Below, in pieces: positions 10,415 through 18,739 of a stretch of DNA of 64,000 nt. A model generated the notes under the pieces. The model was not told where the DNA came from and made no database searches. It saw only the letters and a program-made list of their open reading frames with translations. The position numbers and the translations under genes are program-made. Location of the stretch: contig NZ_CP102951.1 of NCBI RefSeq assembly GCF_024741815.1, positions 4,788,001-4,852,000 on the forward strand, given 5' to 3'. Every line of letters starts with the position of its first letter. The first letter of the stretch is position 1. This stretch comes from Pseudomonas sp. LS1212. GTDB lineage: Bacteria; Pseudomonadota; Gammaproteobacteria; Pseudomonadales; Pseudomonadaceae.

Positions 10415-11050
10415 TCAGTCGGGGTGTCGCGACTCCACTGCCTTGCGCAGGGTGTCGATCAACGCCTGGATACGGGCGTGCTGCATTTTCATCGAAGCCT
10501 TGTTGACCACCAGGCGGGAGCTGATCGTGGCGATCATTTCCTGGGGTTCCAGGCCGTTGGCACGCAGGGTATTACCGGTATCGACCACGTCGATGATCTT
10601 GTCGGCCAGGCCGATCAGCGGTGCCAGCTCCATCGAGCCGTACAGCTTGATGATATCGACTTGACGACCTTGCTCGGCATAGTAGCGCTTGGCGACGTTG
10701 ACGAACTTGGTCGCTACCCGCAAGCGGCCCTTGGGCTCGGGAACACCGATCGCGCCGGCTGTCATCAGCTTGCACTTGGCAATCCGCAGGTCCAGCGGCT
10801 CATACAGGCCCTGGCCGCCGTACTCCATCAGCACGTCTTTACCGGCGACGCCCAGGTCGGCAGCACCATGCTCGACATAGGTCGGTACGTCGGTCGCACG
10901 CACGATGAGCAGGCGCACGTCGGCCTGAGTCGTGGGGATGATCAGCTTGCGGCTTTTATCCGGATTCTCGGTCGGCACGATGCCCGCTTCCGCCAGCAGC
11001 GGAAGGGTATCGTCGAGGATGCGGCCCTTGGACAGCGCGATGGTCAACAT
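10415..11050 (-). CDS. hisG: ATP phosphoribosyltransferase, short form
   Basis: A 211-residue catalytic subunit for the first step of histidine synthesis, ATP + PRPP to phosphoribosyl-ATP. It begins MLTIALSKGRILDDTLPLL, contains RATDVPTYVEHGAADLGVAGKD, and has the PRPP-binding loop DIVDTGNTLRANGL written here as DVVDTGNTLRANGL. It lacks the C-terminal ACT-like regulatory domain, so it is the short form that needs HisZ for activity and feedback; hisZ is not in this window. It lies 112 bases downstream of murA on the same strand. Confidence 0.96.
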   Translation of the reverse strand: MLTIALSKGRILDDTLPLLAEAGIVPTENPDKSRKLIIPTTQADVRLLIVRATDVPTYVEHGAADLGVAGKDVLMEYGGQGLYEPLDLRIAKCKLMTAGAIGVPEPKGRLRVATKFVNVAKRYYAEQGRQVDIIKLYGSMELAPLIGLADKIIDVVDTGNTLRANGLEPQEMIATISSRLVVNKASMKMQHARIQALIDTLRKAVESRHPD

Positions 11051-11162
11051 GGGAAACGTCGGTCCTTATCAGGATACTGCTCATCGAGCCCATGCAGCAG
11101 GCTCAAGGCGATCAATTCAGTCCAGCAAGTCGAGGCGCGTCCCTGCGCCCACCACGGAAAAA

Positions 11163-12428
11163 CTAGCCCGGCACGCGGCGAATCTTGGCGCCCAGCATCT
11201 GCAGTTTTTCTTCGATGCACTCATAACCACGGTCTATGTGGTAAATGCGATCGATCAGCGTGTCGCCTTCGGCGACCAGAGCGGAAATCACCAGGCTGGC
11301 CGAAGCGCGCAGGTCGGTCGCCATCACTGGCGCGCCCTTGAGCTTCAGGGTACCGGTGACGATCGCGGTGTTGCCTTCGACCTGGATATGCGCGCCCATG
11401 CGGTGCATTTCATACACGTGCATGAAGCGGTTTTCAAAGATGGTCTCGATCACAGCGCCCGTGCCTTCAGCGATGGCATTGAGCGAGATGAACTGTGCCT
11501 GCATGTCGGTCGGGAACGCCGGATACGGTGCGGTACGCAGGTTCACGGCCTTTGGACGCTTGCCATGCATGTTCAGCTCGATCCAGTCTTCACCGGTGGT
11601 GATCTCGGCACCGGCTTCCTTGAGCTTTTCCAGTACAGCTTCAAGGATGGTCGGATCAGTGTCCTTGACCTTTACACGGCCGCCCGTGGCAGCAGCAGCG
11701 ACCAGGTAGGTACCGGTTTCGATACGGTCCGGCATCACTTTGTAAGTGGCCGAGTGCAGGCGCTCGACGCCATCGATGGTGATGGTATCGGTACCGGCGC
11801 CCTGGACCTTGCCACCCATGGCGTTGATGAAGTTGGCCAGGTCGACTACTTCAGGCTCACGCGCGGCGTTCTGCAGCACGCTGCGGCCATTGGCCAGCGC
11901 TGCCGCCATCATGATGTTCTCGGTACCGGTCACACTGACGGTATCGAAGAAGAAGTGAGCACCGCGCAAACCACCTTCCGGCGCCTTGGCCTTGATGTAG
12001 CCGCCTTCGACGTCGATCGTGGCGCCCATGGCCTCGAGACCGCGAATGTGCAGGTCAACAGGGCGCGAACCGATGGCGCAACCGCCAGGCAGGGCCACTT
12101 CGGCCTGACCGAAACGGGCAACCATCGGGCCCAGCACCAGGATCGAGGCGCGCATGGTCTTGACCAGCTCGTACGGCGCGACCAGGGTCTTGATGGTACG
12201 AGGGTCGATTTCCACCGACAGCTTTTCGTCGATCACAGGCTCGATGCCCATGCGCCCGAACAGCTCGATCATGGTGGTGATGTCGTGCAGGTGCGGCAGG
12301 TTGGCGACCGTTACCGGGCCATCGGCCAGCAAGGTTGCAGCGAGAATCGGCAGGGCAGAGTTCTTCGCCCCGGAAATGCGGATTTCGCCATCAAGACGAA
12401 CACCGCCAGTAATAATCAGTTTGTCCAT
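11163..12428 (-). CDS. murA: UDP-N-acetylglucosamine 1-carboxyvinyltransferase
   Basis: A 421-residue enzyme for the first committed step of peptidoglycan synthesis: it transfers enolpyruvate from PEP to UDP-GlcNAc. The N-terminal ISGAKNSALP carries the conserved Lys22-Asn23. The active-site cysteine is Cys117 in PGGCAIGSRPVDLH, the residue alkylated by fosfomycin in homologues. FPTDMQAQF and the C-terminal HIDRGYECIEEKL are also typical. It begins 22 bases after the ibaG stop, so ibaG-murA are probably one transcript. Confidence 0.97.
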   Translation of the reverse strand: MDKLIITGGVRLDGEIRISGAKNSALPILAATLLADGPVTVANLPHLHDITTMIELFGRMGIEPVIDEKLSVEIDPRTIKTLVAPYELVKTMRASILVLGPMVARFGQAEVALPGGCAIGSRPVDLHIRGLEAMGATIDVEGGYIKAKAPEGGLRGAHFFFDTVSVTGTENIMMAAALANGRSVLQNAAREPEVVDLANFINAMGGKVQGAGTDTITIDGVERLHSATYKVMPDRIETGTYLVAAAATGGRVKVKDTDPTILEAVLEKLKEAGAEITTGEDWIELNMHGKRPKAVNLRTAPYPAFPTDMQAQFISLNAIAEGTGAVIETIFENRFMHVYEMHRMGAHIQVEGNTAIVTGTLKLKGAPVMATDLRASASLVISALVAEGDTLIDRIYHIDRGYECIEEKLQMLGAKIRRVPG

Positions 12429-12450
12429 AAGAATCTCGACGCCTAGGGGC

Positions 12451-12690
12451 TCAGGTGCGCTCGGCCCAGGCCGCGCTGCTGAAAAATTTCATGGTGACCG
12501 CATGGATGCTGCCATTGGCAATCCACGGGTTCAAATGGGCATAAATGCTCTGCTGACGCTTGACCGGGCTCAAAGCCACCAGTTCGTCACTAATCACATT
12601 GAGCTGGAAGTTGCAGCCTTCGCCCTCAACTTCTACCTGAGTTCCGGGCAACTTTCCTTCAAGGAAGCTCTTAACTTCTACGGCCTGCAT
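12451..12690 (-). CDS. ibaG: BolA family protein IbaG
   Basis: A 79-residue BolA-like protein. In enterobacteria the homologue (YrbA/IbaG) binds monothiol glutaredoxin with an iron-sulfur cluster and has been linked to acid tolerance and envelope properties. The segment GCNFQLNVISDELVALSPVKRQQSIYAHLN matches the BolA fold, and the C-terminal NGSIHAVTMKFFS carries the conserved His. I start at ATG 12690, preceded by GAGGTTAAGC. Longer in-frame readings upstream (to 12738) run into the terminator of the mla operon and are not credible. Confidence 0.9.
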   Translation of the reverse strand: MQAVEVKSFLEGKLPGTQVEVEGEGCNFQLNVISDELVALSPVKRQQSIYAHLNPWIANGSIHAVTMKFFSSAAWAERT

Positions 12691-12736
12691 GCTTAACCTC
12701 AATCGGCGCCCTACGCGCGCGGGTCGGCCATCATAC

Positions 12737-12792
12737 AAAAAAAGCCCCTCGCCTGCGAACCCCGGATGTGAGGACTCTGACGGAGGGGCCTC
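12737..12792 (-). terminator. Terminator of the mla operon
   Basis: Read on the minus strand: GGCCCCTC, a loop of about 30 bases, GAGGGGC, then seven T residues. It lies 16 bases after the mlaB stop and upstream of ibaG. Confidence 0.75.
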
Positions 12793-12807
12793 CGTTACTT
12801 TCAGTAT

Positions 12808-13113
12808 TCAGTCTGCTTCGAGCAGCTCGACAAGCCCGTAGACCTCGGCGATTTCTCGCATGTCGTCGGTCAACGCCCTGATTTTCAACGACTTGCCGGC
12901 GGCCTTGGCATCACGCATGAACGCCAGCAGCAGCGACAGACCGACACTGCTGGAGCGCCCTACCGCCGAGCAGTCGACCACCAGGCTCGGGCCGCTCCAG
13001 CCCTTGATCAGGGCCTGACCCTCCTTGCGCAGGGCCGGGCCGGAACGAAAGTCGAGCACACCGGACAGGTTCAGCTCACCCGCAGCACCGAGGCTGACGG
13101 CAGCGTCGGTCAT
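12808..13113 (-). CDS. mlaB: STAS-domain protein MlaB
   Basis: A 101-residue cytoplasmic STAS-domain subunit of the MlaFEDB phospholipid transporter, which in E. coli stabilises the MlaF ATPase. The segment LVVDCSAVGRSSSVGLSLLLAFMRDAKAAG is the STAS signature region: beta strand, then the conserved Ser and helix. The start ATG overlaps the mlaC stop by 4 bases (ATGA), showing translational coupling. It is the last gene of mlaFEDCB, followed by the terminator at 12737-12792. Confidence 0.9.
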   Translation of the reverse strand: MTDAAVSLGAAGELNLSGVLDFRSGPALRKEGQALIKGWSGPSLVVDCSAVGRSSSVGLSLLLAFMRDAKAAGKSLKIRALTDDMREIAEVYGLVELLEAD

Positions 13114-13757
13114 TGCGTGGTTTCCTCTTTCTTGACGACTTCCTTGGCCTTGGCCACTTCACCGGCCCAGCCATCGATGGTCTTGTCCAGGTCGTTGCCA
13201 TTGCGCTGCATGGCGTCGGCGAACTGATCACGGAACAGCTTGCCGATGTTGATGCCGTTGATGATCACGTTGCGCACTTTCCATTCACCGTTGATCTTTT
13301 CAAGGGTGTAGGAGACGGGGTAGATGGAACCGCTGCTGCCCTTGACCTGCATGTCGACGCTGGTGCGGGTGCCGCTTTCGTCCTTGGCCGGGCCGACGGT
13401 GATGCCCTGGTTGTTATATTCGAGCAAGGCATTGCCATAGAACTGCATCAGGCTGCGCTTGAAGTTTTCCTGGAAGCGCGTCATTTGCTCGGGAGTGGCC
13501 TTGCGCGAGTACTTCACGGTCATGATGCTGCGTGAAATACCATCGGCATCGATGGCCGGGCCGACAATGCCGTTCAATGCATTGTAAAAGTCACCCGGGC
13601 TTTGCTTGTATTTTTCCTTGTTGGCTGCCAGATCGGCCAGCAACCGATTCGTGGTGTCCTGGACCAGATCGTGCGCCGAAGGCGCGGCGACCGCATTGGC
13701 CAGCATTGGCAAGCTCGCCAGGAGAACCAACAGGCCACGTCGCAGAATAGACATCAT
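13110..13757 (-). CDS. mlaC: Periplasmic phospholipid-binding protein MlaC
   Basis: A 215-residue periplasmic shuttle that carries phospholipids between the MlaA complex at the outer membrane and MlaFEDB at the inner membrane. A signal peptide (ILRRGLLVLLASLPMLANAVA, cleavage near residue 24) is followed by the MlaC/Ttg2D fold, with IMTVKYSRKATPEQMTRFQENFKRSL and VRNVIINGINIGKLFRDQF. I start at ATG 13757 because GAGGAG lies 7 bases upstream. An ATG at 13772 overlapping the mlaD stop would put that Shine-Dalgarno site inside the gene. Confidence 0.93.
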   Translation of the reverse strand: MMSILRRGLLVLLASLPMLANAVAAPSAHDLVQDTTNRLLADLAANKEKYKQSPGDFYNALNGIVGPAIDADGISRSIMTVKYSRKATPEQMTRFQENFKRSLMQFYGNALLEYNNQGITVGPAKDESGTRTSVDMQVKGSSGSIYPVSYTLEKINGEWKVRNVIINGINIGKLFRDQFADAMQRNGNDLDKTIDGWAGEVAKAKEVVKKEETTQ

Positions 13758-13768
13758 GAAAAAACTCC

Positions 13769-14239
13769 TCATTTAGCTTCTTTGCTAACGGTATTGAGCA
13801 GGAATTTACCGATCAGGTCCTCCAGTACCAGCGACGACTGGGTGTCATGAATGGTTCCACCATCCTTGAGCAGGGCCTCTTCACCTCCCACGCTGATACC
13901 GATGTATTTCTCGCCCAACAGCCCAGCGGTCAGGATCGAAGCAGTGGAATCCATCGGGAGGTTATCCACGCGGTTTTCCAGTTGCAGGGTCACCCGACCG
14001 GTGAATGTGTCGCGATCCAGATCGATTGCCGTGACCTTGCCGATCGTTACACCCGCCATGGTCACTTTAGCTCTGACCGTCAAACCGGCGATATTGTCGA
14101 AATATGCATAAAGTTTATATGTATCGCTGCTGCCGGGGCTGGCAGACAGGCCGCTGACGCGCAGGGCCAGCAGGAGCAACGCCAGTATCCCGGCCAGAAG
14201 GAACAGGCCGACACCGATTTCCAGGGTGCGGTTTTGCAT
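13769..14239 (-). CDS. mlaD: MCE-domain protein MlaD
   Basis: A 156-residue inner-membrane-anchored MCE protein. Its hexamer forms the periplasmic lipid channel of the MlaFEDB complex. It has an N-terminal helix (LEIGVGLFLLAGILALLLLALRV, about residues 6-28) and one MCE domain: YAYFDNIAGLTVRAKVTMAGVTIGKVTAIDLD, up to residue 115. The tail is short. The start ATG overlaps the mlaE stop by one base and the length matches family members. A small gap follows to mlaC. Confidence 0.95.
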   Translation of the reverse strand: MQNRTLEIGVGLFLLAGILALLLLALRVSGLSASPGSSDTYKLYAYFDNIAGLTVRAKVTMAGVTIGKVTAIDLDRDTFTGRVTLQLENRVDNLPMDSTASILTAGLLGEKYIGISVGGEEALLKDGGTIHDTQSSLVLEDLIGKFLLNTVSKEAK

Positions 14240-15036
14240 CAGAAATCTCCAAACATCAAGGCGGTCAGAATAAAGTCCAGACCCAGCACTGCCAATGAGG
14301 CATATACCACGGTCTTGGTGGTAGCACGACTGATCCCTTCTGAAGTGGGCTCACAGTCGTACCCTTGGAAAACGGCAATCCACGTGACGACAAAAGCAAA
14401 TACCAGGCTCTTGACCACGCCATTGAGTACATCGTCGACGAACAAAACGCTGTTCTGCATGTTGGACCAGAACGAGCCTTCATAGACCCCCAGCCAGTCG
14501 ATGGCCACCCAGGACCCGCCCCAGATACCGACCACGCTGAAGATCATCGCCAGCAACGGCAGGGAAATGAAGCCCGCCCAGAGACGCGGGGCAACGATGT
14601 ACTTGAGCGGATCGACACCGATCATTTCCAGGCTGGACAGTTGCTCGGTGGATTTCATGTTGCCGATCTCGGCCGTCAGCGCGGAGCCCGCCCGACCGGC
14701 GAACAGCAGCGCGGTCACGACCGGCCCCAGTTCCCGCAGCAGGGTCAATGCGATCATTTGCCCGACAGCCTGCTCGGAGCCGTATTTGGTGAGGATGTTG
14801 AACCCTTGCAACGACAAAACCATGCCGATGAAAACACCGGAGACAATGATGATGGCCAGTGACATCACCCCAACAGAATACAGCTGCTTGACCAGCAACT
14901 GAAAGCCGCCGCCGATCCCCCCACGCCCGACCAGGGCATGTACAAGGAACAGGCTGGAACGGCCCAGCATTGCCACCACATCGATGGCTGAACGACCGAA
15001 TCGACGAATACGTTCCAGTAATGATTTTCTGCGCAT
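14239..15036 (-). CDS. mlaE: Phospholipid ABC transporter permease MlaE
   Basis: A 265-residue inner-membrane permease of the MlaFEDB complex (MlaE/YrbE family). Hydrophobic helices dominate from about residue 50. The family hallmarks are LLRELGPVVTALLFAGRAGSALTAEIGNMKSTEQLSSLEMIGVDP, including the cytoplasmic coupling helix that contacts MlaF, and YDCEPTSEGISRATTKTVVYASL near the C-terminus. It overlaps both neighbours by one base (ATG of mlaE inside the mlaF stop, its own stop over the mlaD start). Confidence 0.95.
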   Translation of the reverse strand: MRRKSLLERIRRFGRSAIDVVAMLGRSSLFLVHALVGRGGIGGGFQLLVKQLYSVGVMSLAIIIVSGVFIGMVLSLQGFNILTKYGSEQAVGQMIALTLLRELGPVVTALLFAGRAGSALTAEIGNMKSTEQLSSLEMIGVDPLKYIVAPRLWAGFISLPLLAMIFSVVGIWGGSWVAIDWLGVYEGSFWSNMQNSVLFVDDVLNGVVKSLVFAFVVTWIAVFQGYDCEPTSEGISRATTKTVVYASLAVLGLDFILTALMFGDF

Positions 15037-15845
15037 CAGCGCTTCCCCAGAAGATCGGCGCGGTAATCCGGCGCTGGAAAGTGGAACGGCACCGGACCGT
15101 CCGGATCACCTTTCATGAATTGACGAATGCGCGGGTTGTCGGAGCCCATCAGCTCCTGTGGCGTGCCCTGCCCCAATACCTGGCCATCGCCGACCACATA
15201 GATGTAGTCGGCAATGCTGGCGGTTTCGGCCAGATCGTGGGAAACCACGATACTGGTAATACCCAACGCATCGTTGAGCAGCCGGATCAGGCGCACCAGC
15301 ACGCCCATGGCGATGGGGTCCTGGCCGACAAAGGGTTCGTCATACATCAGGATCTGCGGATCCAGCGCAATGGCGCGTGCCAGGGCTACCCGCCGTTTCA
15401 TGCCGCCGGACAACTCGTCGGGCATCAGCTCGATGGCACCGCGCAGCCCCACGGCCTGCAGCTTCATGAGGACGATGTCGCGGATAATTTCCTCTGGCAA
15501 CTGGGTATGCACCCGTAGCGGGAATGCGACGTTCTCGAAGACGTCCAGGTCGGTGAACAGCGCGCCGCTCTGGAAAAGCACGCCCATCTGCTTGCGCGCG
15601 TCGAACAGGTCGCTGCGTGACAGTTTCGGCAGGTTTTGCCCGGCCACCCAGACTTCGCCGCTGCTGGGCCGCAATTGTGCGCCCATCAGGCGCAGCAATG
15701 TGGTCTTGCCGCACCCGGAAGGCCCCATGATGCCGGTAACCTTGCCGCGTGGAATCTGTATATCGACATTATTGAAGATGCTGCGCGTACCGCGCTTGAA
15801 GGTCACACCCTTCAACTCGACCGCGTAGGCGTTATCGGCGCTCAT
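15036..15845 (-). CDS. mlaF: Phospholipid ABC transporter ATP-binding protein MlaF
   Basis: A 269-residue ABC ATPase powering MlaFEDB. Walker A is GPSGCGKTT (residues 41-49), the signature is LSGGMKRRVALARA, Walker B is ILMYDEPFVGQD, and the switch His is in IVVSHDLAE. The tail DPDGPVPFHFPAPDY extends past the ATPase core, as in other MlaF proteins that dock onto a neighbouring subunit. It is first in the operon; AGGAG lies upstream of the ATG and a candidate promoter at 15932-15961. It diverges from kdsD. Confidence 0.96.
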   Translation of the reverse strand: MSADNAYAVELKGVTFKRGTRSIFNNVDIQIPRGKVTGIMGPSGCGKTTLLRLMGAQLRPSSGEVWVAGQNLPKLSRSDLFDARKQMGVLFQSGALFTDLDVFENVAFPLRVHTQLPEEIIRDIVLMKLQAVGLRGAIELMPDELSGGMKRRVALARAIALDPQILMYDEPFVGQDPIAMGVLVRLIRLLNDALGITSIVVSHDLAETASIADYIYVVGDGQVLGQGTPQELMGSDNPRIRQFMKGDPDGPVPFHFPAPDYRADLLGKR

Positions 15846-15931
15846 CTAAACTCCTTGCGATGCAGCCTTTCACTCTGACGCCCGCCTCCTTCGTGGAGAC
15901 ACGCGTTCTGGATGGGCCGAACTGGCGGCGA

Positions 15932-15961
15932 ACTATACCACCGCAAATACTGGCGCCCCAA
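15932..15961 (-). promoter_or_regulatory. Candidate sigma-70 promoter of mlaFEDCB
   Basis: On the minus strand TTGGGG, an 18-base spacer and TATAGT, about 87 bases before the mlaF ATG. The -10 is good and the -35 is moderate. Assigned by eye only. Confidence 0.35.
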
Positions 15962-16090
15962 GGCCAAAGCCATGTTTGTTCAGGGCCCGGACAGGTTCAG
16001 GGCGTGTCATAGATGAGTTCCTGTGGTGCGCCCGACCCTTCGGGTTGCACCTGCGCGACGATCGCGCGTGAGGCTTTTCTTCAATACGGC

Positions 16091-16096
16091 TATAAT
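16091..16096 (+). promoter_or_regulatory. Candidate -10 element of the kds-lpt operon
   Basis: A perfect TATAAT 35 bases before the kdsD ATG, with no good -35 at the right spacing. It would give a leader of about 25-30 bases. Confidence 0.35.
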
Positions 16097-16130
16097 CCCC
16101 GCCTTTTCATCAGGCAATCCGATTTCCGAC

Positions 16131-17105
16131 ATGAGCCAATCCAGCGACCTGATCCAATCCGCACAGCGCACCATCCGCCTCGAACTCGAGGCGGTAGAAG
16201 GTTTGCTGGCCCACGTCGACGCCGATTTCGTACGCGCCTGCGAGATGATTCTAGCCAGCAAGGGCCGCGTCGTAGTGGTCGGCATGGGCAAGTCCGGGCA
16301 TATCGGCAACAAGATTGCCGCAACCCTGGCCAGCACCGGCACCACCGCTTTCTTCGTGCATCCAGCTGAAGCCAGCCATGGCGACATGGGCATGATCACC
16401 CGCGATGACGTCATCCTGGCCCTGTCCAACTCCGGTTCGACCTCGGAAATCGTTACTCTGCTGCCGCTGATCAAGCGCCTTGGCATCAAGCTCATCAGCA
16501 TGACCGGCAACCCTGATTCGGCACTGGCCAAGGCCGCCGAAGTCAACCTTGACGCGCGCGTCGCCCAGGAAGCCTGCCCACTGAATCTGGCGCCCACTTC
16601 TTCGACCACGGCAGCCCTGGTGCTCGGCGACGCCCTGGCCATTGCCCTGCTCGAAGCGCGCGGTTTCACTGCCGAAGACTTTGCCTTTTCCCACCCCGGC
16701 GGCGCACTTGGCCGTCGCCTGCTGCTGAAAGTGGAAAACGTCATGCACGCCGGTGACGAACTGCCCCAGGTACACCGCGGTACCCTGCTCAAGGAAGCGC
16801 TGATGGAAATGACCCGCAAAGGGCTGGGCATGACGGTGATCGTCGAAGCCGATGGCCGCCTGGCCGGGATCTTCACCGACGGCGACCTGCGTCGCACCCT
16901 GGATCGCAGCATCGATGTACGCACTGCACTGATCGAAGATGTCATGACCCCCCACGGCAAGACCGCCCGCGCCGACATGCTGGCCGCCGAAGCCCTGAAA
17001 ATCATGGAAGACCACAAGATCAGCGCACTGGTGGTGGTCGACAAGCAAGACCGCCCGGTGGGCGCCCTGAACATGCACGATCTGTTGCGCGCGGGAGTCA
17101 TGTAA
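16131..17105 (+). CDS. kdsD: Arabinose-5-phosphate isomerase
   Basis: A 324-residue enzyme interconverting ribulose 5-phosphate and arabinose 5-phosphate, the first step towards Kdo for LPS. The N-terminal SIS domain contains GKSGHIGNKIAATLASTG and LSNSGSTSEIVTLLPLIK, followed by the catalytic-site segment NLAPTSSTTAALVLGDALA. Two CBS domains fill about residues 205-324 (VMHAGDELPQV..., VMTPHGKTARAD...). I start at ATG 16131 because translation then matches the family N-terminus. An upstream in-frame GTG at 16023 would overlap the promoter. It is the first gene of kdsD-kdsC-lptC-lptA-lptB. Confidence 0.95.
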   Translation: MSQSSDLIQSAQRTIRLELEAVEGLLAHVDADFVRACEMILASKGRVVVVGMGKSGHIGNKIAATLASTGTTAFFVHPAEASHGDMGMITRDDVILALSNSGSTSEIVTLLPLIKRLGIKLISMTGNPDSALAKAAEVNLDARVAQEACPLNLAPTSSTTAALVLGDALAIALLEARGFTAEDFAFSHPGGALGRRLLLKVENVMHAGDELPQVHRGTLLKEALMEMTRKGLGMTVIVEADGRLAGIFTDGDLRRTLDRSIDVRTALIEDVMTPHGKTARADMLAAEALKIMEDHKISALVVVDKQDRPVGALNMHDLLRAGVM

Positions 17106-17629
17106 TGAGTAACGAACTGTTGCAGCGTGGCAAAAACATCAAGCTGGCCGTCTTCGACGTCGACGGTGTCCTCACCGACGGCCGCCTGTATTTCCTTGAA
17201 GATGGCAGCGAATTCAAGACCTTCAATACCCTTGACGGTCAAGGGATCAAGATGTTGATGGCCAGTGGCGTGACCACTGCGATCATCAGCGGCCGCAAGA
17301 CCCCGGTGGTCGAACGGCGCGCAAAAAACCTGGGCATCCCGCACCTCTACCAGGGCCGCGAAGATAAATTGGTGGTATTGGACGAACTTCTCGGCCAACT
17401 CAACCTAAGCTATGAGCAAGTCGCCTATCTGGGCGACGACCTGCCCGATCTGCCGGTAATCCGCCGTGTAGGCCTGGGCATGGCGGTAGCCAATGCTGCC
17501 GGATTCGTGCGCGAGCACGCCCATGGCGTCACCCTGGCACGCGGCGGTGAAGGCGCTGCCAGAGAGTTCTGCGAGCTCATCCTGCAAGCCCAGGGCAACC
17601 TCGCCGCGGCCAACGCCAATTATTTGTAG
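17105..17629 (+). CDS. kdsC: 3-deoxy-D-manno-octulosonate-8-phosphate phosphatase
   Basis: A 174-residue HAD phosphatase that removes phosphate from Kdo-8-P, giving free Kdo. The DxD motif is FDVDGVLTDG with Asp18 and Asp20. IISGRKTPVVERRAKNLGI supplies motif II, and YLGDDLPDLPVIRRVGL motif IV with the magnesium-binding acids. It is capless, as expected for KdsC. Its ATG overlaps the kdsD stop by one base, so the two are translationally coupled. Confidence 0.96.
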   Translation: MSNELLQRGKNIKLAVFDVDGVLTDGRLYFLEDGSEFKTFNTLDGQGIKMLMASGVTTAIISGRKTPVVERRAKNLGIPHLYQGREDKLVVLDELLGQLNLSYEQVAYLGDDLPDLPVIRRVGLGMAVANAAGFVREHAHGVTLARGGEGAAREFCELILQAQGNLAAANANYL

Positions 17630-17637
17630 AGCGATAC

Positions 17638-18210
17638 ATGTTCAGTAAAAAGATCCGTAACATTGCCCTGTTCAGCGTGATCGCCGCGCTGCTGGCGGCC
17701 GTCGGCTACTGGAACATCAGCCCGGAGAGCTTTCTCGACCGGCCAACGGCCAGCGTCGACGAAAGCGCCATCGACTACTACGCCATCAACGCCCACAGCG
17801 TTCAGTTCCTGCCCGATGGCAAGCTGCAGTACGAAATGACTGCCGACAAGGTCGAACACATGAAGGCCAGCGAGATCACCCTGCTGACCAAGCCAGACCT
17901 GCAGATGTATCGCGGCACGGAGTTCCCCTGGCACGTGCAGAGCGAGCGCGGCGAAGTCAACCCGGACGGCTCCGAAGTCGAATTGATCGATTCGGTGCGT
18001 GTTGCGCGTACCGATCAGAAGAACCGCGCGACCATTGTCACCAGTTCACGCATGACCGTATTCCCGCAGAAGCAATTTGCTCAGACCCAGCAAGCCGTTA
18101 GAATCGAGGGCGGTGGCGGGGTGTCCACGGGCGTAGGCATGAAAGCGTATTTGAAAGATAGCAGGATCAACCTGTTGTCCAACGTAAGAGGACAGTATGA
18201 GGCTCGTTAA
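17638..18210 (+). CDS. lptC: LPS export ABC transporter periplasmic protein LptC
   Basis: A 190-residue bitopic inner-membrane protein that receives LPS from LptB2FG and hands it to LptA. One N-terminal helix (IALFSVIAALLAAVGYWNI, about residues 8-26) precedes a beta-jellyroll domain with YAINAHSVQFLPDGKLQYEMTADKVEH and a C-terminal MKAYLKDSRINLLSNVRGQYE. It starts 8 bases after kdsC and overlaps lptA by 14 bases. Sequence conservation in LptC is low, so the operon position adds much to the assignment. Confidence 0.93.
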   Translation: MFSKKIRNIALFSVIAALLAAVGYWNISPESFLDRPTASVDESAIDYYAINAHSVQFLPDGKLQYEMTADKVEHMKASEITLLTKPDLQMYRGTEFPWHVQSERGEVNPDGSEVELIDSVRVARTDQKNRATIVTSSRMTVFPQKQFAQTQQAVRIEGGGGVSTGVGMKAYLKDSRINLLSNVRGQYEAR

Positions 18211-18739
18211 AACCCTCCCTTTTTTGCTCGGCTTGAGCGCAGCACTGGGAAGCGTGAGCGCCTGGGCCCTGCCGACTGACCGCGATCAGCCCATTCACAT
18301 CCAGTCTGACGACGCTCAGCTCGATGACAAGCAAGGTATCGCCACCTACACAGGCAACGTCATCATCACCCAGGGCTCGATGAAGATCACTGGCAACAAG
18401 GTGACCATCACCCGCTCGGCAGCCGGCGACGTCGACGTCTTCACCGCTGTCGGCAACCTTGCCTACTACGAGCAAAAGCCTGCCGTCGACAAGCAGATCG
18501 TCCAGGCCTACGCCGTGACGATTCAATATCACGCCGCGCTGGATCGCATCGTGCTGATCGACAAGGCCAAGGTCATTAACGAAGGCAACACCACCGAAGG
18601 CGAAAAAATCGTCTACGACACCGTCAAGCAGGTTGCCAATGCCGGTCGCGCCACTGGCGCCAATGTCACCACTCCGCGCCCGCGGATCGACATGGTGATC
18701 CAGCCGAAAAAGAAAACCGACGAGCAGAAGGCCCAGTAA
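18197..18739 (+). CDS. lptA: LPS transport periplasmic protein LptA (LptH)
   Basis: A 180-residue periplasmic protein (called LptH in P. aeruginosa) that bridges inner and outer membranes in LPS export. The signal peptide is VKTLPFLLGLSAALGSVSAWA (cleavage near residue 23). The OstA-like domain follows with IHIQSDDAQLDDKQGIATYTGNV and QGSMKITGNKVTI. The C-terminus is Lys/Gln-rich. Its ATG lies inside the lptC 3' end with GAGGACAGT upstream, and its stop overlaps the lptB start. Confidence 0.95.
   Translation: MRLVKTLPFLLGLSAALGSVSAWALPTDRDQPIHIQSDDAQLDDKQGIATYTGNVIITQGSMKITGNKVTITRSAAGDVDVFTAVGNLAYYEQKPAVDKQIVQAYAVTIQYHAALDRIVLIDKAKVINEGNTTEGEKIVYDTVKQVANAGRATGANVTTPRPRIDMVIQPKKKTDEQKAQ

Noticed and set aside
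10932..12446. Plus-strand open frame of 504 codons opposite murA
   Set aside because: It runs across the end of hisG, the intergenic gap and all of murA, with no start signal or domain.
16023..16130. Extended N-terminus for kdsD from 16023
   Set aside because: The added residues do not fit the family and would cover the TATAAT at 16091-16096.
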